Shown: positions 49,187 through 61,719, counted from the first letter of the stretch. The stretch: 64,000 nucleotides of DNA from Allobosea thiooxidans (GCF_900168195.1 NZ_FUYX01000001.1:248001-312000); one strand, 5' to 3'. Notes: generated by a model not told the origin, from the sequence alone. Program-made: numbers and translations.

Positions 49187-50415
49187 GCCTCACCGAAGCC
49201 CTCCGCTCCGCCCTTTCCGCCATCGGCGCCAATGCGCTGCGCTCGGCCCTGACGATGCTCGGCATCATCATCGGCGTCGCCGCGGTCATCGCCATGGTCG
49301 CGATCGGCGCAGGCGCGCGCGAACGCGTCACCGGCCAGATCAAGTCGCTCGGCGCCAACCTCGCCATCATCCAGTCCGGCAACGTCACGCAGGGCGGCGT
49401 GCGGCTGGGTGCCGGCGCCTCCTCGACGCTGACTGACGAGGACGCGGCCGCGATCCTCAAGGAGGTCGAGGACGCCACCGCCGCCGCCCCGGTCATCGTC
49501 ACCCGCGCCCAGGCCGTCTATGCCGGCACCAACTGGTCGACCCAGATCACCGCGACCGATCTCGATTTCTTCAACGCGCGCGAATGGGAGGTTGCCGAAG
49601 GCCGGCTGTTCGAGCCCGAGGAGTTGCGCAAGGGCGAGATCGTCGCCGTGATCGGCCAGACCGTGGCGCGCAACCTCTTCGGCGAGGACAGCCCGCTCGA
49701 CCAGCAGTTCCGCATCCGCAACGTGCCCTTCAAGGTCATCGGCGTGATGGCGTCCAAGGGCCAGTCGGCGCTGGGCCAGGACCAGGACGACGTCATCTTC
49801 GTGCCGCTCGACACCGGCCGGCGCCGCATCGTCGGCCGCAACTATGCCCGCGACCGCTCGGTGCAGAGCATCATGGTCAAGTTCGCCAGCGAGGAGGCGA
49901 TCAATCCCGGCATCGCCGAGGTCACCGCGCTGCTGCGCCAGCGCCACCGGCTGACCGAGGACCAGGAAGACGATTTCATCGTCCGCAACCTCACCGAGAT
50001 CGCCAACACCGCGACCGCTGCCGCGACCACCCTGTCCTGGCTGCTCGCGGCGGTGGCCGCCGTCTCGCTGCTCGTCGGCGGCATCGGCATCATGAACATC
50101 ATGCTGGTCTCGGTGACCGAGCGCACACGCGAGATCGGCCTCAGGCTCGCCGTCGGCGCCCGCCAGAGCGCGGTGCTGACCCAGTTCCTGATCGAGGCGA
50201 CGACGCTGGCGACGATCGGCGGCGCGGCCGGGGCCGCGCTCGGAATCGCGGCGGCGCTGACCATCGCCCATGTCGCCGGCTGGCCCTCGGTGATCTCGAT
50301 CCGCACGATCCTGATCGCGGTCGGCGTCTCCGGGTTGATCGGCGTCTTCTTCGGCTTCTACCCGGCAAGGCGCGCCGCCCGGCTCGATCCGATCGAGGCG
50401 CTGCGGCGGGAATAG
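49183..50415 (+). CDS. MacB-type ABC transporter permease
   Basis: This 410-residue protein has the MacB/FtsX topology: one N-terminal helix (ALTMLGIIIGVAAVIAMVAIG), a large periplasmic MacB_PCD domain (about residues 40-270) and three C-terminal helices with the FtsX signature MLVSVTERTREIGLRLAVGARQ and the C-terminal FYPARRAARLDPIEALRRE. It works with the upstream ATPase and adaptor to drive mechanotransmission export through an outer-membrane channel, which is not encoded here. Confidence 0.95.
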   Translation: MSLTEALRSALSAIGANALRSALTMLGIIIGVAAVIAMVAIGAGARERVTGQIKSLGANLAIIQSGNVTQGGVRLGAGASSTLTDEDAAAILKEVEDATAAAPVIVTRAQAVYAGTNWSTQITATDLDFFNAREWEVAEGRLFEPEELRKGEIVAVIGQTVARNLFGEDSPLDQQFRIRNVPFKVIGVMASKGQSALGQDQDDVIFVPLDTGRRRIVGRNYARDRSVQSIMVKFASEEAINPGIAEVTALLRQRHRLTEDQEDDFIVRNLTEIANTATAAATTLSWLLAAVAAVSLLVGGIGIMNIMLVSVTERTREIGLRLAVGARQSAVLTQFLIEATTLATIGGAAGAALGIAAALTIAHVAGWPSVISIRTILIAVGVSGLIGVFFGFYPARRAARLDPIEALRRE

Positions 50416-50521
50416 GGTCTCCCGGCTTTACGCGGAACCATCACTGTCATTCCGGGAAAGCGTCGCTTAACCGACCGGCCCTAGACTGCTCTTCCGAGCT
50501 CGACATCGAAGGGGGCATGCC

Positions 50522-51481
50522 TTGACCAGCCATGGCTTCATCGCGGCGCCCCAGCCCCTCCATGAGCGCGCCGCCGCGCCGGCTTCCCTCGGCGCCTGGG
50601 AATGCAACCTCGCCAATGAAACGCTGAGCTGGACCGACGGCGTCTACGATCTCTTCGGCCTGAAGCGCGGCTCCGGCATCTATCGCAGTTCGATCCTCGA
50701 TCTCTACGAGGAGCGTTCGCGCCGCGAGATGAACCAATTGCGCAGCAAGGCGATCGGCACCGGCCAGGGCTTTGCGCTGGATTGCCGGATCATCGCCGCA
50801 ACCGGCGAGAAGCGCTGGATGCGCCTCATCGTCGGCGTCGGCCATCAGCACGGCCGGCCGATCCGCATCTTCGGCTCGAAGCAGGACGTGACGGCGGAAA
50901 AGGGCCTGTGGACGGAGCTCGCCAGCCTCGCCCGAGCCGAGCCCGTCACCGGCGCCTTCGCGCATCGCTGCTTCCTCGAACCGCTGCGCGCGCTCCGCTA
51001 CGAGCGCAACCGGGAGGTCGAGCGCTGCGCTTTCGCGATCTTCCAGGTCGACGGTTTCGGCTCGCTCGTCGAGCGCTTCGGCAAGGCGGCCTGCGAGGAG
51101 CTCCTGCGCTGCGTCGGCGGGCGGCTGCAGCGCCTCTTTCCCGATGCCCTTGCCGTCGAACGGGTCGGCAACGGCGCCTTCGGCCTCCTGCTGCGGATGC
51201 CGGGGGACCGGCTCTATCTGGGCACGGTGCTGGACGGCACGCGCCGCCTGCTGTGCCGCCCCGTCTCGCACGGCGCCGTCGTGCTGGATTTCACGCTCTC
51301 GATCGGCGGCGCCCTGCTGCAGCCGGGCGGCCATCGCGAGCAGGATGGCATCTTCGCCGAGGCCGAGGCCGCGCTCCAGCTCGCCGGCATGGCAGGCGGA
51401 AATTGCATGCGCGTCTTCGACGGGCCGGTCAGCACCATCCGCGCGGCCGCCGCGCATGGTTTCGCACCACAAGGCGGCTGA
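50522..51481 (+). CDS. PAS domain protein with degenerate GGDEF domain
   Basis: This 319-residue cytosolic protein has a PAS domain of PAS_3 type (GAWECNLANETLSWTDGVYDLFGLK, CRIIAATGEKRWMR, IRIFGSKQDVTAEK) followed by a diguanylate-cyclase fold (EPVTGAFAHRCFLEPL, CAFAIFQVDGFGSLVERFGKAACEELL). The GGDEF signature is replaced by VGNGAF, so it should not make cyclic di-GMP; it may bind GTP or serve as a sensor or scaffold. The start is TTG behind GAAGGGGG. It follows the MacAB-like operon after a 106-bp gap. Confidence 0.85.
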   Translation: MTSHGFIAAPQPLHERAAAPASLGAWECNLANETLSWTDGVYDLFGLKRGSGIYRSSILDLYEERSRREMNQLRSKAIGTGQGFALDCRIIAATGEKRWMRLIVGVGHQHGRPIRIFGSKQDVTAEKGLWTELASLARAEPVTGAFAHRCFLEPLRALRYERNREVERCAFAIFQVDGFGSLVERFGKAACEELLRCVGGRLQRLFPDALAVERVGNGAFGLLLRMPGDRLYLGTVLDGTRRLLCRPVSHGAVVLDFTLSIGGALLQPGGHREQDGIFAEAEAALQLAGMAGGNCMRVFDGPVSTIRAAAAHGFAPQGG

Positions 51482-51514
51482 GCGGGCGCAGCCCTCGGGC
51501 CCGGCCGCCGCGCC

Positions 51515-51931
51515 TCAGGCCAGCGTCTTGATGAAGACGATCTGCCCGTCCAGCGAATGGCCCATGTCGCGCCAGCCATGGCGGCGATAGAAGCGCTCGG
51601 CCCGGGTGTTCGCCCCCGTCGTCAGCCAGGCCTGGGCGTTGCCCGCCGCCTTCAGCTTCGTGAGCGCGGCGTCGAGCAGCGCCCGGCCATGGCCGCGCCC
51701 TTCCCGCTCCGGATCGACGAACAGGGCCCAGACCAGCCCGTTCTGGTGATTGGCGCAGGTGAAGGCGACGATCTCGCCCGCCTCCTCGGCGACCAGGAAG
51801 ATCGCGTGCTCGCGGTACCAGTCGACCTCCTCCTCCGTCACCAGCGAAGGATCGGTGAGGATGTTCTCGCGCACGCCCATGCGGATGGCATGGATGCGGG
51901 GATGGTCGGCTGGGACGGCTTGACGGATCAT
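51515..51931 (-). CDS. GNAT family N-acetyltransferase
   Basis: This 138-residue protein has the GNAT fold with the acetyl-CoA loop DPEREGRGHGRALLDAAL and the C-terminal NTRAERFYRRHGWRDMG. The ATG at 51931 is used; a GTG two codons earlier is possible. It follows the PhnA-like gene on the same strand with start and stop nearly touching, so the two are probably co-transcribed. The substrate is unknown; members acetylate amines of small molecules or proteins. Confidence 0.9.
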   Translation of the reverse strand: MIRQAVPADHPRIHAIRMGVRENILTDPSLVTEEEVDWYREHAIFLVAEEAGEIVAFTCANHQNGLVWALFVDPEREGRGHGRALLDAALTKLKAAGNAQAWLTTGANTRAERFYRRHGWRDMGHSLDGQIVFIKTLA

Positions 51932-51944
51932 CGCCACGTCCGGC

Positions 51945-52268
51945 TCAGCGCTTGCGGACGAATTCGGTGCGCAGCACCAGCCCCTTGATCGCGTCGTGGC
52001 GACAATCGATCTCTTCGGGATTATCGGTCAGGCGGATCGTACGGATCACCGTGCCCTGCTTCAGCGTCTGCCCGGCGCCCTTGACCTTGAGGTCCTTGAT
52101 CAGGACGACGGAATCGCCGTCAGCAAGGATGTTCCCGGCAGCGTCGCGCACTTCGACGCGCTCCGCGGCGGCGGCGGCGGCCGCGACCTCCGATGCCGGG
52201 CGCCACTCGCCCGTCGCCTCGTCGTAAACGTAATCGTCGTTGTCGTCGGCCATGACCGCTCTGCTCAT
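51945..52268 (-). CDS. PhnA/YjdM-like domain protein without zinc ribbon
   Basis: This 107-residue protein has the C-terminal PhnA domain (VRDAAGNILADGDSVVLIKDLKVKGAGQTLKQGTVIRTIRLTDNPEEIDCRHDAIKGLVLRTEFVRK in outline, beginning near residue 40). The usual N-terminal zinc ribbon is missing; in its place is an acidic segment with YVYDEATGEWRPASE. The family name comes from the alkylphosphonate locus, but it is not part of C-P lyase and its role is unknown. An ATG at 52253 is an alternative start. It lies directly upstream of the GNAT gene. Confidence 0.82.
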   Translation of the reverse strand: MSRAVMADDNDDYVYDEATGEWRPASEVAAAAAAAERVEVRDAAGNILADGDSVVLIKDLKVKGAGQTLKQGTVIRTIRLTDNPEEIDCRHDAIKGLVLRTEFVRKR

Positions 52269-52406
52269 CCTGTCATCGCCGGGCGACCCCGGCCTGGACC
52301 CGGGTTAACCGAGCCGCCCGGATAATTCAACAAGCCGCGTCTGTATAATCTTGTCACGGCAGGCGTCTCGGGCAGCGCGCCGGGGCGCGCCGCCCGGGTG
52401 CCGGAC

Positions 52407-56159
<3,753 letters not shown>

Positions 56160-56201
56160 CGTTACGCTTTCCAACCGGAAACGGGTCTGCTCGAAAACTC
56201 G

Positions 56202-56320
56202 GCCCTCATCCTGAGGAGCGCTTCGCCAGAAGCGCGTCTCGAAGGATGCTCCAGATGGTTCCGGAGCCTCCTGAAGCATCCTTCGAGACGCCGCTGACGC
56301 GGCTCCTCAGGATGAGGGCT
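56202..56320. repeat. Dispersed palindromic element, family A, copy 2
   Basis: GCCCTCATCCTGAGGAGC and GCTCCTCAGGATGAGGGC form the outer arms, with TCTCGAAGGATGCTCC and GAAGCATCCTTCGAGA inside, as in the element at 4299-4411. It occupies the metF-metH gap, with both genes on the same strand, so it should be transcribed. Confidence 0.88.
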
Positions 56321-56327
56321 CGTCAAT

Positions 56328-57239
56328 TCATTCCGCCGCCACGGCCTGCGCCGCCTGCTTCTCGGGCTTGAGGCCGACGAGATGGCAGATGGCGTAGACG
56401 AGATCGGCCTTGTTCATCGTGTAGAAATGCAGGTCGGTTGCGCCGCGGTCGATCAGATCGAGGACCTGCTCGGCGCAGACGGCCGCCGCGACGAGGCGGC
56501 GCGTCGCCGCGTCGTCCTCGAGCCCCTCGAAGCGGTCGGCCAGCCATTCCGGCACGCTCGCGCCCGTCTTGCGGGCGAAGCCGGCGGTCTGCTTGAAGTT
56601 CTGCACCGGCACGATGCCGGGCAGGATCGGGATCTCGATGCCGCGCGCGCGGACCTTGTCGAGATAGCGGAAATAGACGTCGTTATCGAAGAAGAACTGG
56701 GTGATCGCCCGCGTCGCGCCGGCATCGACCTTCTTCTTGAGCGCATCGATATCGGCGTCGAGCGAGGCCGCTTCCGGGTGCTTCTCCGGATAGGCCGAAA
56801 CCGTCACCTCGAAATCGCCGATGCGCTTCAGGCCGGCGACGAGGTCGCAGGTCTGTTGGTAGCCTTCCGGATGCGCCTCATAGACCGTGCCGAGTCCACC
56901 GGCCGGATCGCCGCGCAGTGCCACGACATGGCGCACGCCGGCATCCCAATAGGAGCGGATGACGTCGTCGACCTCGGCCTTCGACGCCGAAACGCAGGTG
57001 AGATGGGCGGCGGGCTTGAGCGCAGTCTCGTCGACCATGCGCTTGACGGTGGCGTGGGTGCGCTCGCGGGTCGAGCCGCCGGCGCCGTAGGTCACCGAGA
57101 CGAAGCTGGGGCCGAGCGGCTCGAGCCGGCGCACGGACTCCCACAGCGCGACCTCCATCTCGGCCGTCTTCGGCGGGAAGAATTCGAAGGAGACGCGGGG
57201 ACGGCGCGAGCCGTGGCGGCTGGGGCGGAAGGCATTCAT
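56328..57239 (-). CDS. metF: Methylenetetrahydrofolate reductase MetF
   Basis: This 303-residue flavoenzyme reduces methylene-THF to methyl-THF, the methyl donor for MetH. Hallmarks are RVSFEFFPPKTAEME, SVTYGAGGSTRERT, HLTCVSASKAEVDD, RGDPAGG and AITQFFFDNDVYFRYLD. The ATG at 57239 overlaps the last base of the upstream stop codon (TGATG), one codon inside a possible GTG start. It follows the ArsR-methyltransferase gene and precedes metH, so all three form the methionine-cycle operon. Confidence 0.97.
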   Translation of the reverse strand: MNAFRPSRHGSRRPRVSFEFFPPKTAEMEVALWESVRRLEPLGPSFVSVTYGAGGSTRERTHATVKRMVDETALKPAAHLTCVSASKAEVDDVIRSYWDAGVRHVVALRGDPAGGLGTVYEAHPEGYQQTCDLVAGLKRIGDFEVTVSAYPEKHPEAASLDADIDALKKKVDAGATRAITQFFFDNDVYFRYLDKVRARGIEIPILPGIVPVQNFKQTAGFARKTGASVPEWLADRFEGLEDDAATRRLVAAAVCAEQVLDLIDRGATDLHFYTMNKADLVYAICHLVGLKPEKQAAQAVAAE

Positions 57240-58252
57240 CACGCGACCTCGAGATTGATTTTGCGGGCCGGCGGATCGGCCTGGACGCGCCGGTCACGGC
57301 CGCGCCAGAGCATCACCGGGAGCTGGCCGGAGCCGCCATCGGCGAGCGTCACCTCCTGCGACAGGTCGCAGGCGAGCCCCGCCTCGGCGAACCAGCCGGC
57401 GATCTGCTGCCGCGAGAAGCCGAGCCGGCGATGCGCATGCTCGGTCCGCAGGAACTCCATCTCATGCGGCGCGAAATCGACGACGATCAGCCGCCCGCCG
57501 GGCGCCAGCATCGCGGCCGCCTCGCGCACGGCCCGGCCGGGATCGTCGAGGAAGTGCAGCACCTGATGGATGATGACGAGATCGAAGGAGCCGCGCGCGA
57601 AGGGCAGCGCGTAGATGTCGCCCTGCCGAAGCTCGACGCGCGAAAGGCCCGCCTGCTCCAGATTGGCGCGCGCCACCGCCAGCATCGCATGGTTGGCGTC
57701 GACGCCGACGGCGCGGCCGAACTTCGGCGCGATCCGCTCCAGCATCCGCCCCGTGCCGGTGCCGAGGTCGAGCATGGCGCCGGGCGTGCCCTCCCCCACG
57801 GCGCCCTCGACCGCCGCCTCGACGACATGGTCCGGCACCTGCAGGCTGCGCAGCCGGTCCCAGTCGCGTGCGACACTGGCGAAATAGCTCTGCGCCGCCT
57901 CGGCGCGGTTCGCCCGGACGGCGGCGAGCCGCTCGCGATCGGCCGCGAGCACCGGGTCGTTGAGGTCGAGCCAGGCGGCGAGCGAGGCGGCGAAGGCGCC
58001 GCCCGGCCCGGTCTCGTCGAGCCGGAAGAAGGCCCAGGCCCCCTCGCGCGAGCGCCGGACCAGCCCGGCCTCGGCGAGCAGCTTGAGATGGCGCGAGATG
58101 CGCGGCTGCGACTGGCCCAGGATGTCGGTCAGGTCGGAGACGGAGAGCTCGCCCTCCGAGAGCAGCGCCAGGATGCGCAGCCGCGTCTCCTCGCCCGCGG
58201 CCCGCAGGCCGGCGAGAAGCACATCGGAGGACAATGCCGTCGGCTGCCGCAC
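57239..58252 (-). CDS. ArsR-type regulator fused to a SAM-dependent methyltransferase
   Basis: This 337-residue protein has an N-terminal ArsR winged helix (LRILALLSEGELSVSDLTDILGQSQPRISRHLKLLAEAGLV) and a C-terminal class I methyltransferase (MLDLGTGTGRMLERIAPKFG, LVIIHQVLHFLDDP). No metal-binding Cys are seen in the ArsR part, so the sensed ligand is probably SAM or S-adenosylhomocysteine bound by the methyltransferase fold. Such fusions precede metF in many Rhizobiales and may be SahR-like regulators. It starts with GTG and shares the operon with metF and metH, next to a palindromic operator. Confidence 0.9.
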   Translation of the reverse strand: MRQPTALSSDVLLAGLRAAGEETRLRILALLSEGELSVSDLTDILGQSQPRISRHLKLLAEAGLVRRSREGAWAFFRLDETGPGGAFAASLAAWLDLNDPVLAADRERLAAVRANRAEAAQSYFASVARDWDRLRSLQVPDHVVEAAVEGAVGEGTPGAMLDLGTGTGRMLERIAPKFGRAVGVDANHAMLAVARANLEQAGLSRVELRQGDIYALPFARGSFDLVIIHQVLHFLDDPGRAVREAAAMLAPGGRLIVVDFAPHEMEFLRTEHAHRRLGFSRQQIAGWFAEAGLACDLSQEVTLADGGSGQLPVMLWRGRDRRVQADPPARKINLEVA

Positions 58253-58286
58253 GCTGTCACGCTCCCTCGTCGCAAAGAAAAAAGAT

Positions 58287-58307
58287 ATAAAGATATCTTT
58301 ATGTCAA
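58287..58307 (-). promoter_or_regulatory. Palindromic operator of the methionine-cycle operon
   Basis: ATAAAGATATCTTTAT (58287-58302) is a perfect 16-bp palindrome, extendable to 22 bp with one mismatch. On the minus strand TTGACA (58307-58302) directly precedes it, so a bound ArsR-type regulator would block the promoter. It lies 34 bases before the GTG of the regulator gene. Confidence 0.75.
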
Positions 58308-58406
58308 ACGCGCCGTTCGTGCAAGCGGATTGTCGTGCGGAAGATAGGACGATGAGCGAGCGCGAGGTCGAAGCGCATCGAGCGGACGAGCCGCCTGGCA
58401 CCTCGC

Positions 58407-58499
58407 CGTCATGCTCGCTCTTGTGGCGAGCATCCACGTCTTGAACACAGCCCTCCACCAGCAAAGACGTGGGTGGTCGGGACAAGCCCGACCATGACG
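58407..58499. repeat. Dispersed palindromic element, family B, copy 2
   Basis: Same order of hairpins as at 13658: CATGCTCGCTCTTGTGGCGAGCAT, ACGTCTTGAACAC...AAAGACGTGG, then TGGTCGGGACAAGCCCGACCA. The left and right hairpins are perfect apart from single changes. Confidence 0.87.
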
Positions 58500-59069
58500 C
58501 AGAGCAGTTGCTTCTGGCCGCGACCGAAACGATCCGCTTCCCCCTCACCCAAACTTATCCCCGGTACCCGAAACCATGCCTATGATGCGCGCGTCCCATC
58601 CGACCGAGGGGCTTCGCGAGGCATCGTGGGCCGGAGGGGATTGCGGGCTTCGCATCCCGAACCGTTGCGGGTTCGCAAGATGCGGAGGTGCCGTCTTCGC
58701 CCGGGCCGAACAGGCAGGCCCCGTCCTTTGCCGGACTTCAGACGCGAAGCGGACCCCCAGATACCCGTGCGCGGAGCCGAACGGCGCGAGGTCGTCGCTG
58801 TTCGACATCATCGACATCGACTCGACATCGGCACGCAGCCGTCGACTGCGAACGCCGCCAGGCTCCGCGCATCCCTCGGATGCCAAGCCCGAAAACCCCG
58901 CAGGCCAGGCCTGGACGGGGTTTTCGGTGCGCCGTCATCAATGTCGGTAAAAGCAAATTGTCCGGAGAGGCGGCTGCATGACGCCGGTCCGGTCTTTAGC
59001 TGTCGGCACACGCCTGCCACGGCCTTGGCCGCACGCGGCAGGCGGTTCTCCTTCGCAGCAGGAAAAGGT
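58500..59069. other. 570-bp region without a recognised gene between the methionine operon and cspA
   Basis: Short frames exist on both strands but none has a convincing ribosome site or family. Base composition and codon-position bias are unlike the neighbouring genes. Several hairpins occur, for example CGAACC/GGGTTCG near 58660 and the strong stem at 58889-58927, plus a GACATCGAC-type repeat near 58805-58830. A structured RNA or a degraded gene are both possible. Confidence 0.4.
58889..58927. terminator. 12-bp perfect stem, possible terminator of cspA
   Basis: CCGAAAACCCCG and CGGGGTTTTCGG pair across a 15-base loop. It lies about 140 bases after the cspA stop codon on the minus strand. 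The stem itself carries TTTT, but no separate U-run follows, so it may be a bidirectional terminator or part of an RNA in this region. Confidence 0.5.
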
Positions 59070-59273
59070 TCAAAGCACTTTCAGATCGCCCGCCGCCGTC
59101 TTGCCGCGCTCGGTCTTCAGCTCGAACGAAACCTTCTGCCCTTCCGTCAACGTCATCATCCCGGCTTCCTTGACGGCCGTGATATGGACGAACACGTCCT
59201 TGCCGCCTTCCGCCGGTTGGATGAAGCCGTATCCCTTCTCAGTATTGAACCATTTGACGGTTCCGGTCGCCAT
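59070..59273 (-). CDS. Cold-shock-domain protein
   Basis: This 67-residue single-domain OB-fold protein binds single-stranded nucleic acid. RNP1 (KGYGFIQP) and RNP2 (DVFVHI) are intact, and the start [13 protein letters not shown] is typical of CspA-family proteins in alphaproteobacteria. The ATG at 59273 follows GAGGG; a TTG two codons earlier is less likely. It acts as an RNA chaperone in the cytosol, often induced in cold or stationary phase. It lies downstream of the GH3 gene with a 125-bp gap. Confidence 0.95.
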   Translation of the reverse strand: MATGTVKWFNTEKGYGFIQPAEGGKDVFVHITAVKEAGMMTLTEGQKVSFELKTERGKTAAGDLKVL

Positions 59274-59398
59274 CGCCAATCCCTCGAAGCCGCGCCTGCC
59301 GGCCCGCGCGCCGAGGCGTGCAAGCCGGCAAGGGAAGGATTGACCGAAAACCCGATCTTGTCGAGATCAAACGCCGCGCAGACGAATCATCAGATCGA

Positions 59399-61600
59399 TC
59401 AAGATTTGGTCAGGATGACCTGGGTCTTCGCCGCCGCGCGGGAGGAGCCGCCGAGGTAGATCTCCACCTCTCCGGGGTCGACGACGTAGCGTCCCCGTTC
59501 ATCATGGGCGCCGAGCTTCGCCGCCTCCAGCCTGAACCGCACGGTCCGCGTCTCGCCGGCCTTGAGCGTCACCTTCTCGAAGCCCTTCAGTTCGCGCAGC
59601 GGCCGCGACAGGCTGGCCACCGGCTGGCGGATATAGAGCTGCACCACCTCCTGCCCGTCGCGCGAGCCGGTGTTGCTGACGTCGACCGAGACCTCGACCT
59701 GCCCGTCGAGCGGCATCGACGAGGCCGAGACACGCGGATCGGCATAGGTGAAGCGGCTGTAGGAGAGCCCGTAGCCGAAGGGGTAGAGCGGCTCGTTGCG
59801 CTCGTCCATGAAGATGGACTCGTAGCGCTGGCGGATCTTCTCCGGCCGCCCCGTCGGCAGCTGGCTGTAGTAGACGGGGATCTGCCCGACCGAGCGCGGG
59901 AAGCTCATCGGCACCCGGCCCGAGGGGTTGTAGCGCCCGGTCAGGATGTCGGCGATCGCGGTGCGCCCCTCCGTGCCGCCATGGAAGGTCTGCAGGATCG
60001 CCGCGACATGCTCGCTGGCCCAGCTCAGGACGAGCGGCCGGCCGGTCGCCAACACCAGGACCACGGGCTTGCCGGTGGCGACCAGCGCCTCGAGCAGCTC
60101 CTGCTGGACTCCGGGCAGGTCGAGCTTGGTGCGCGAGGCCGCCTCGCCCATGAACTCGCAATCCTCGCCCAGCATGGCGACGACGAGGTCGGCTTCGGCG
60201 GCGGCGCGGATGGCGGCCTGCTTGTCGGCGAATTCCGTGCCGCAATTCTTGGTGAAGGCCGGCTGGTAGTTGACCGCGACCTCCTTCGGCAGCCGCTCGC
60301 GCAGCGCCTCGGGCAGCGGGGTGATGCGGCGCCGGCCGAGGCCGGCCGGATCGGTCCAGACCCGCTCGTCCTCCGGCACCGCCATGGCGCCGATCACCGC
60401 GACCGACTTCACCGTGTCGCGGATCGGCAGGGTCTCGTCCGCGTTCTTGAGCAGGATCGCGCCCTCGCGCGCCGCCTGCAGCGCGACCTCGCGGGCGGCC
60501 TCCGTCTGCATCAGCTTGGGCGCGGCGGCGGGGTCGACATCCGGCTTCCCGAACAGGCCGAGATGGAACTTGACGCGCAGCACCCGGCGCACCGCCTCGT
60601 CCAGCGCCTTCACCGGCACGCGGCCGGCGCGCACCTCGGCGGCGAGATGCTTGTGGTAGACGTCGCCCATCATGTCCATGTCGATGCCGGCCAGCAGCGC
60701 CTTGCGCGCGGCTTCGGCGTCGTCGCGGGCGATGCCGTGCAGCCTGAGCTCGGTGATCGAGCCGAAATCGGAGGTGACGAAGCCGCGGAAGCCCCATTGG
60801 CCGCGCAAGAGATCGGTCAGCATGCCCTTATGCGCCGTCGCCGGCACGCCGTTGAGCGCGTTGAAGGCCGCCATCGCGGTCATCGCCCCGGCATCGAAGG
60901 AAGCCTTGAACGGCGGCAGGTGCAGGTCGAAGAGCTGGCTCGTCGGGATCCAGGTCGAGTTGTAGTCGCGGCCAGCCTCGGCCGCGCCATAGCTGACGAA
61001 GTGCTTCGGCGTGGTCGCGACGCCGCCGCGCTGGTAGCCGAGAGTGCGCGCCCGCGCGACCACCGCGCCGAGAAAGGCGTCCTCGCCCGCCCCTTCCAGA
61101 ACGCGCCCCCAGCGCGGATCGCGCGAGATGTCGACCATCGGCGCGAAGGTCCAGTTGATGCCTGCGGCGGCGGCCTCGCGGCCGGTCCAGTAGGCGGCCT
61201 GCTCGATCAGCGCGGGGTTCCAGCTCGACGCCTGGCCGAGCGGCAGCGGGAAATAGGTCGAGAAGCCGTGGACGGCGTCGAGCCCGATGATCAGCGGGAT
61301 CTTCAGGCGGCTCTCGCGCACCGCCTTCTGCACGGCCAGGACCTCGGCCGGCACGACGAAGTTCATCACCGCGCCCATGTCGCCGCTGCGGACCTGGTTG
61401 ATGTCGAAGCCCTCGCCGCGGCCGGAGAGATGGAGCTGGCCGACCTTCTCCTCCAGCGTCATGCGCCGGATCAGCGCGTCGACCTTGCGCTCGATCTCGC
61501 GCGCCTCGCTTCCGGTTTTCCAGGCGACGGGGGGCTGCTGGGAAAAGGCGAACGAGGCCGGGATCAGCAGCAGGAAGGCAGCGACGAGCCGCAGAAGCAT
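59399..61600 (-). CDS. bglX: Periplasmic beta-glucosidase, glycoside hydrolase family 3
   Basis: This 733-residue protein has a signal peptide (MLLRLVAAFLLLIPASFAFS) and the BglX-type domain order: GH3 barrel (MTLEEKVGQLHLSG, PKHFVSYGAAEAGRDYNS, nucleophile Asp in FVTSDFGS near residue 276), GH3 C-terminal domain (LVVAMLGEDCEFMGEAASR) and a fibronectin-III-like domain (VSVDVSNTGSRDGQEVVQLYI). It hydrolyses beta-linked glucosides or oligosaccharides in the periplasm. No sugar transporter or regulator lies beside it, so its natural substrate remains open. Confidence 0.95.
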   Translation of the reverse strand: MLLRLVAAFLLLIPASFAFSQQPPVAWKTGSEAREIERKVDALIRRMTLEEKVGQLHLSGRGEGFDINQVRSGDMGAVMNFVVPAEVLAVQKAVRESRLKIPLIIGLDAVHGFSTYFPLPLGQASSWNPALIEQAAYWTGREAAAAGINWTFAPMVDISRDPRWGRVLEGAGEDAFLGAVVARARTLGYQRGGVATTPKHFVSYGAAEAGRDYNSTWIPTSQLFDLHLPPFKASFDAGAMTAMAAFNALNGVPATAHKGMLTDLLRGQWGFRGFVTSDFGSITELRLHGIARDDAEAARKALLAGIDMDMMGDVYHKHLAAEVRAGRVPVKALDEAVRRVLRVKFHLGLFGKPDVDPAAAPKLMQTEAAREVALQAAREGAILLKNADETLPIRDTVKSVAVIGAMAVPEDERVWTDPAGLGRRRITPLPEALRERLPKEVAVNYQPAFTKNCGTEFADKQAAIRAAAEADLVVAMLGEDCEFMGEAASRTKLDLPGVQQELLEALVATGKPVVLVLATGRPLVLSWASEHVAAILQTFHGGTEGRTAIADILTGRYNPSGRVPMSFPRSVGQIPVYYSQLPTGRPEKIRQRYESIFMDERNEPLYPFGYGLSYSRFTYADPRVSASSMPLDGQVEVSVDVSNTGSRDGQEVVQLYIRQPVASLSRPLRELKGFEKVTLKAGETRTVRFRLEAAKLGAHDERGRYVVDPGEVEIYLGGSSRAAAKTQVILTKS

Positions 61601-61719
61601 CTCGGGAATCTCTCCGGGAAGGCAGAGGCAAGAGCCTGCGCCCTACAGGATCGTTCCGTCTGGCTCAACCGTTGCATGCCCTCTGGCGCATGAAGCCGTC
61701 AGCCGATACAGGGCTCGCC

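Noticed and set aside
56160-56327. Cobalamin or SAM riboswitch upstream of metH
   Set aside because: The gap is almost entirely the family A palindrome; no B12-box or SAM-motif sequence was seen.
58545-58950. Possible small proteins on either strand in the unassigned region before cspA
   Set aside because: No ribosome site and no family recognised; left as an unexplained region instead.
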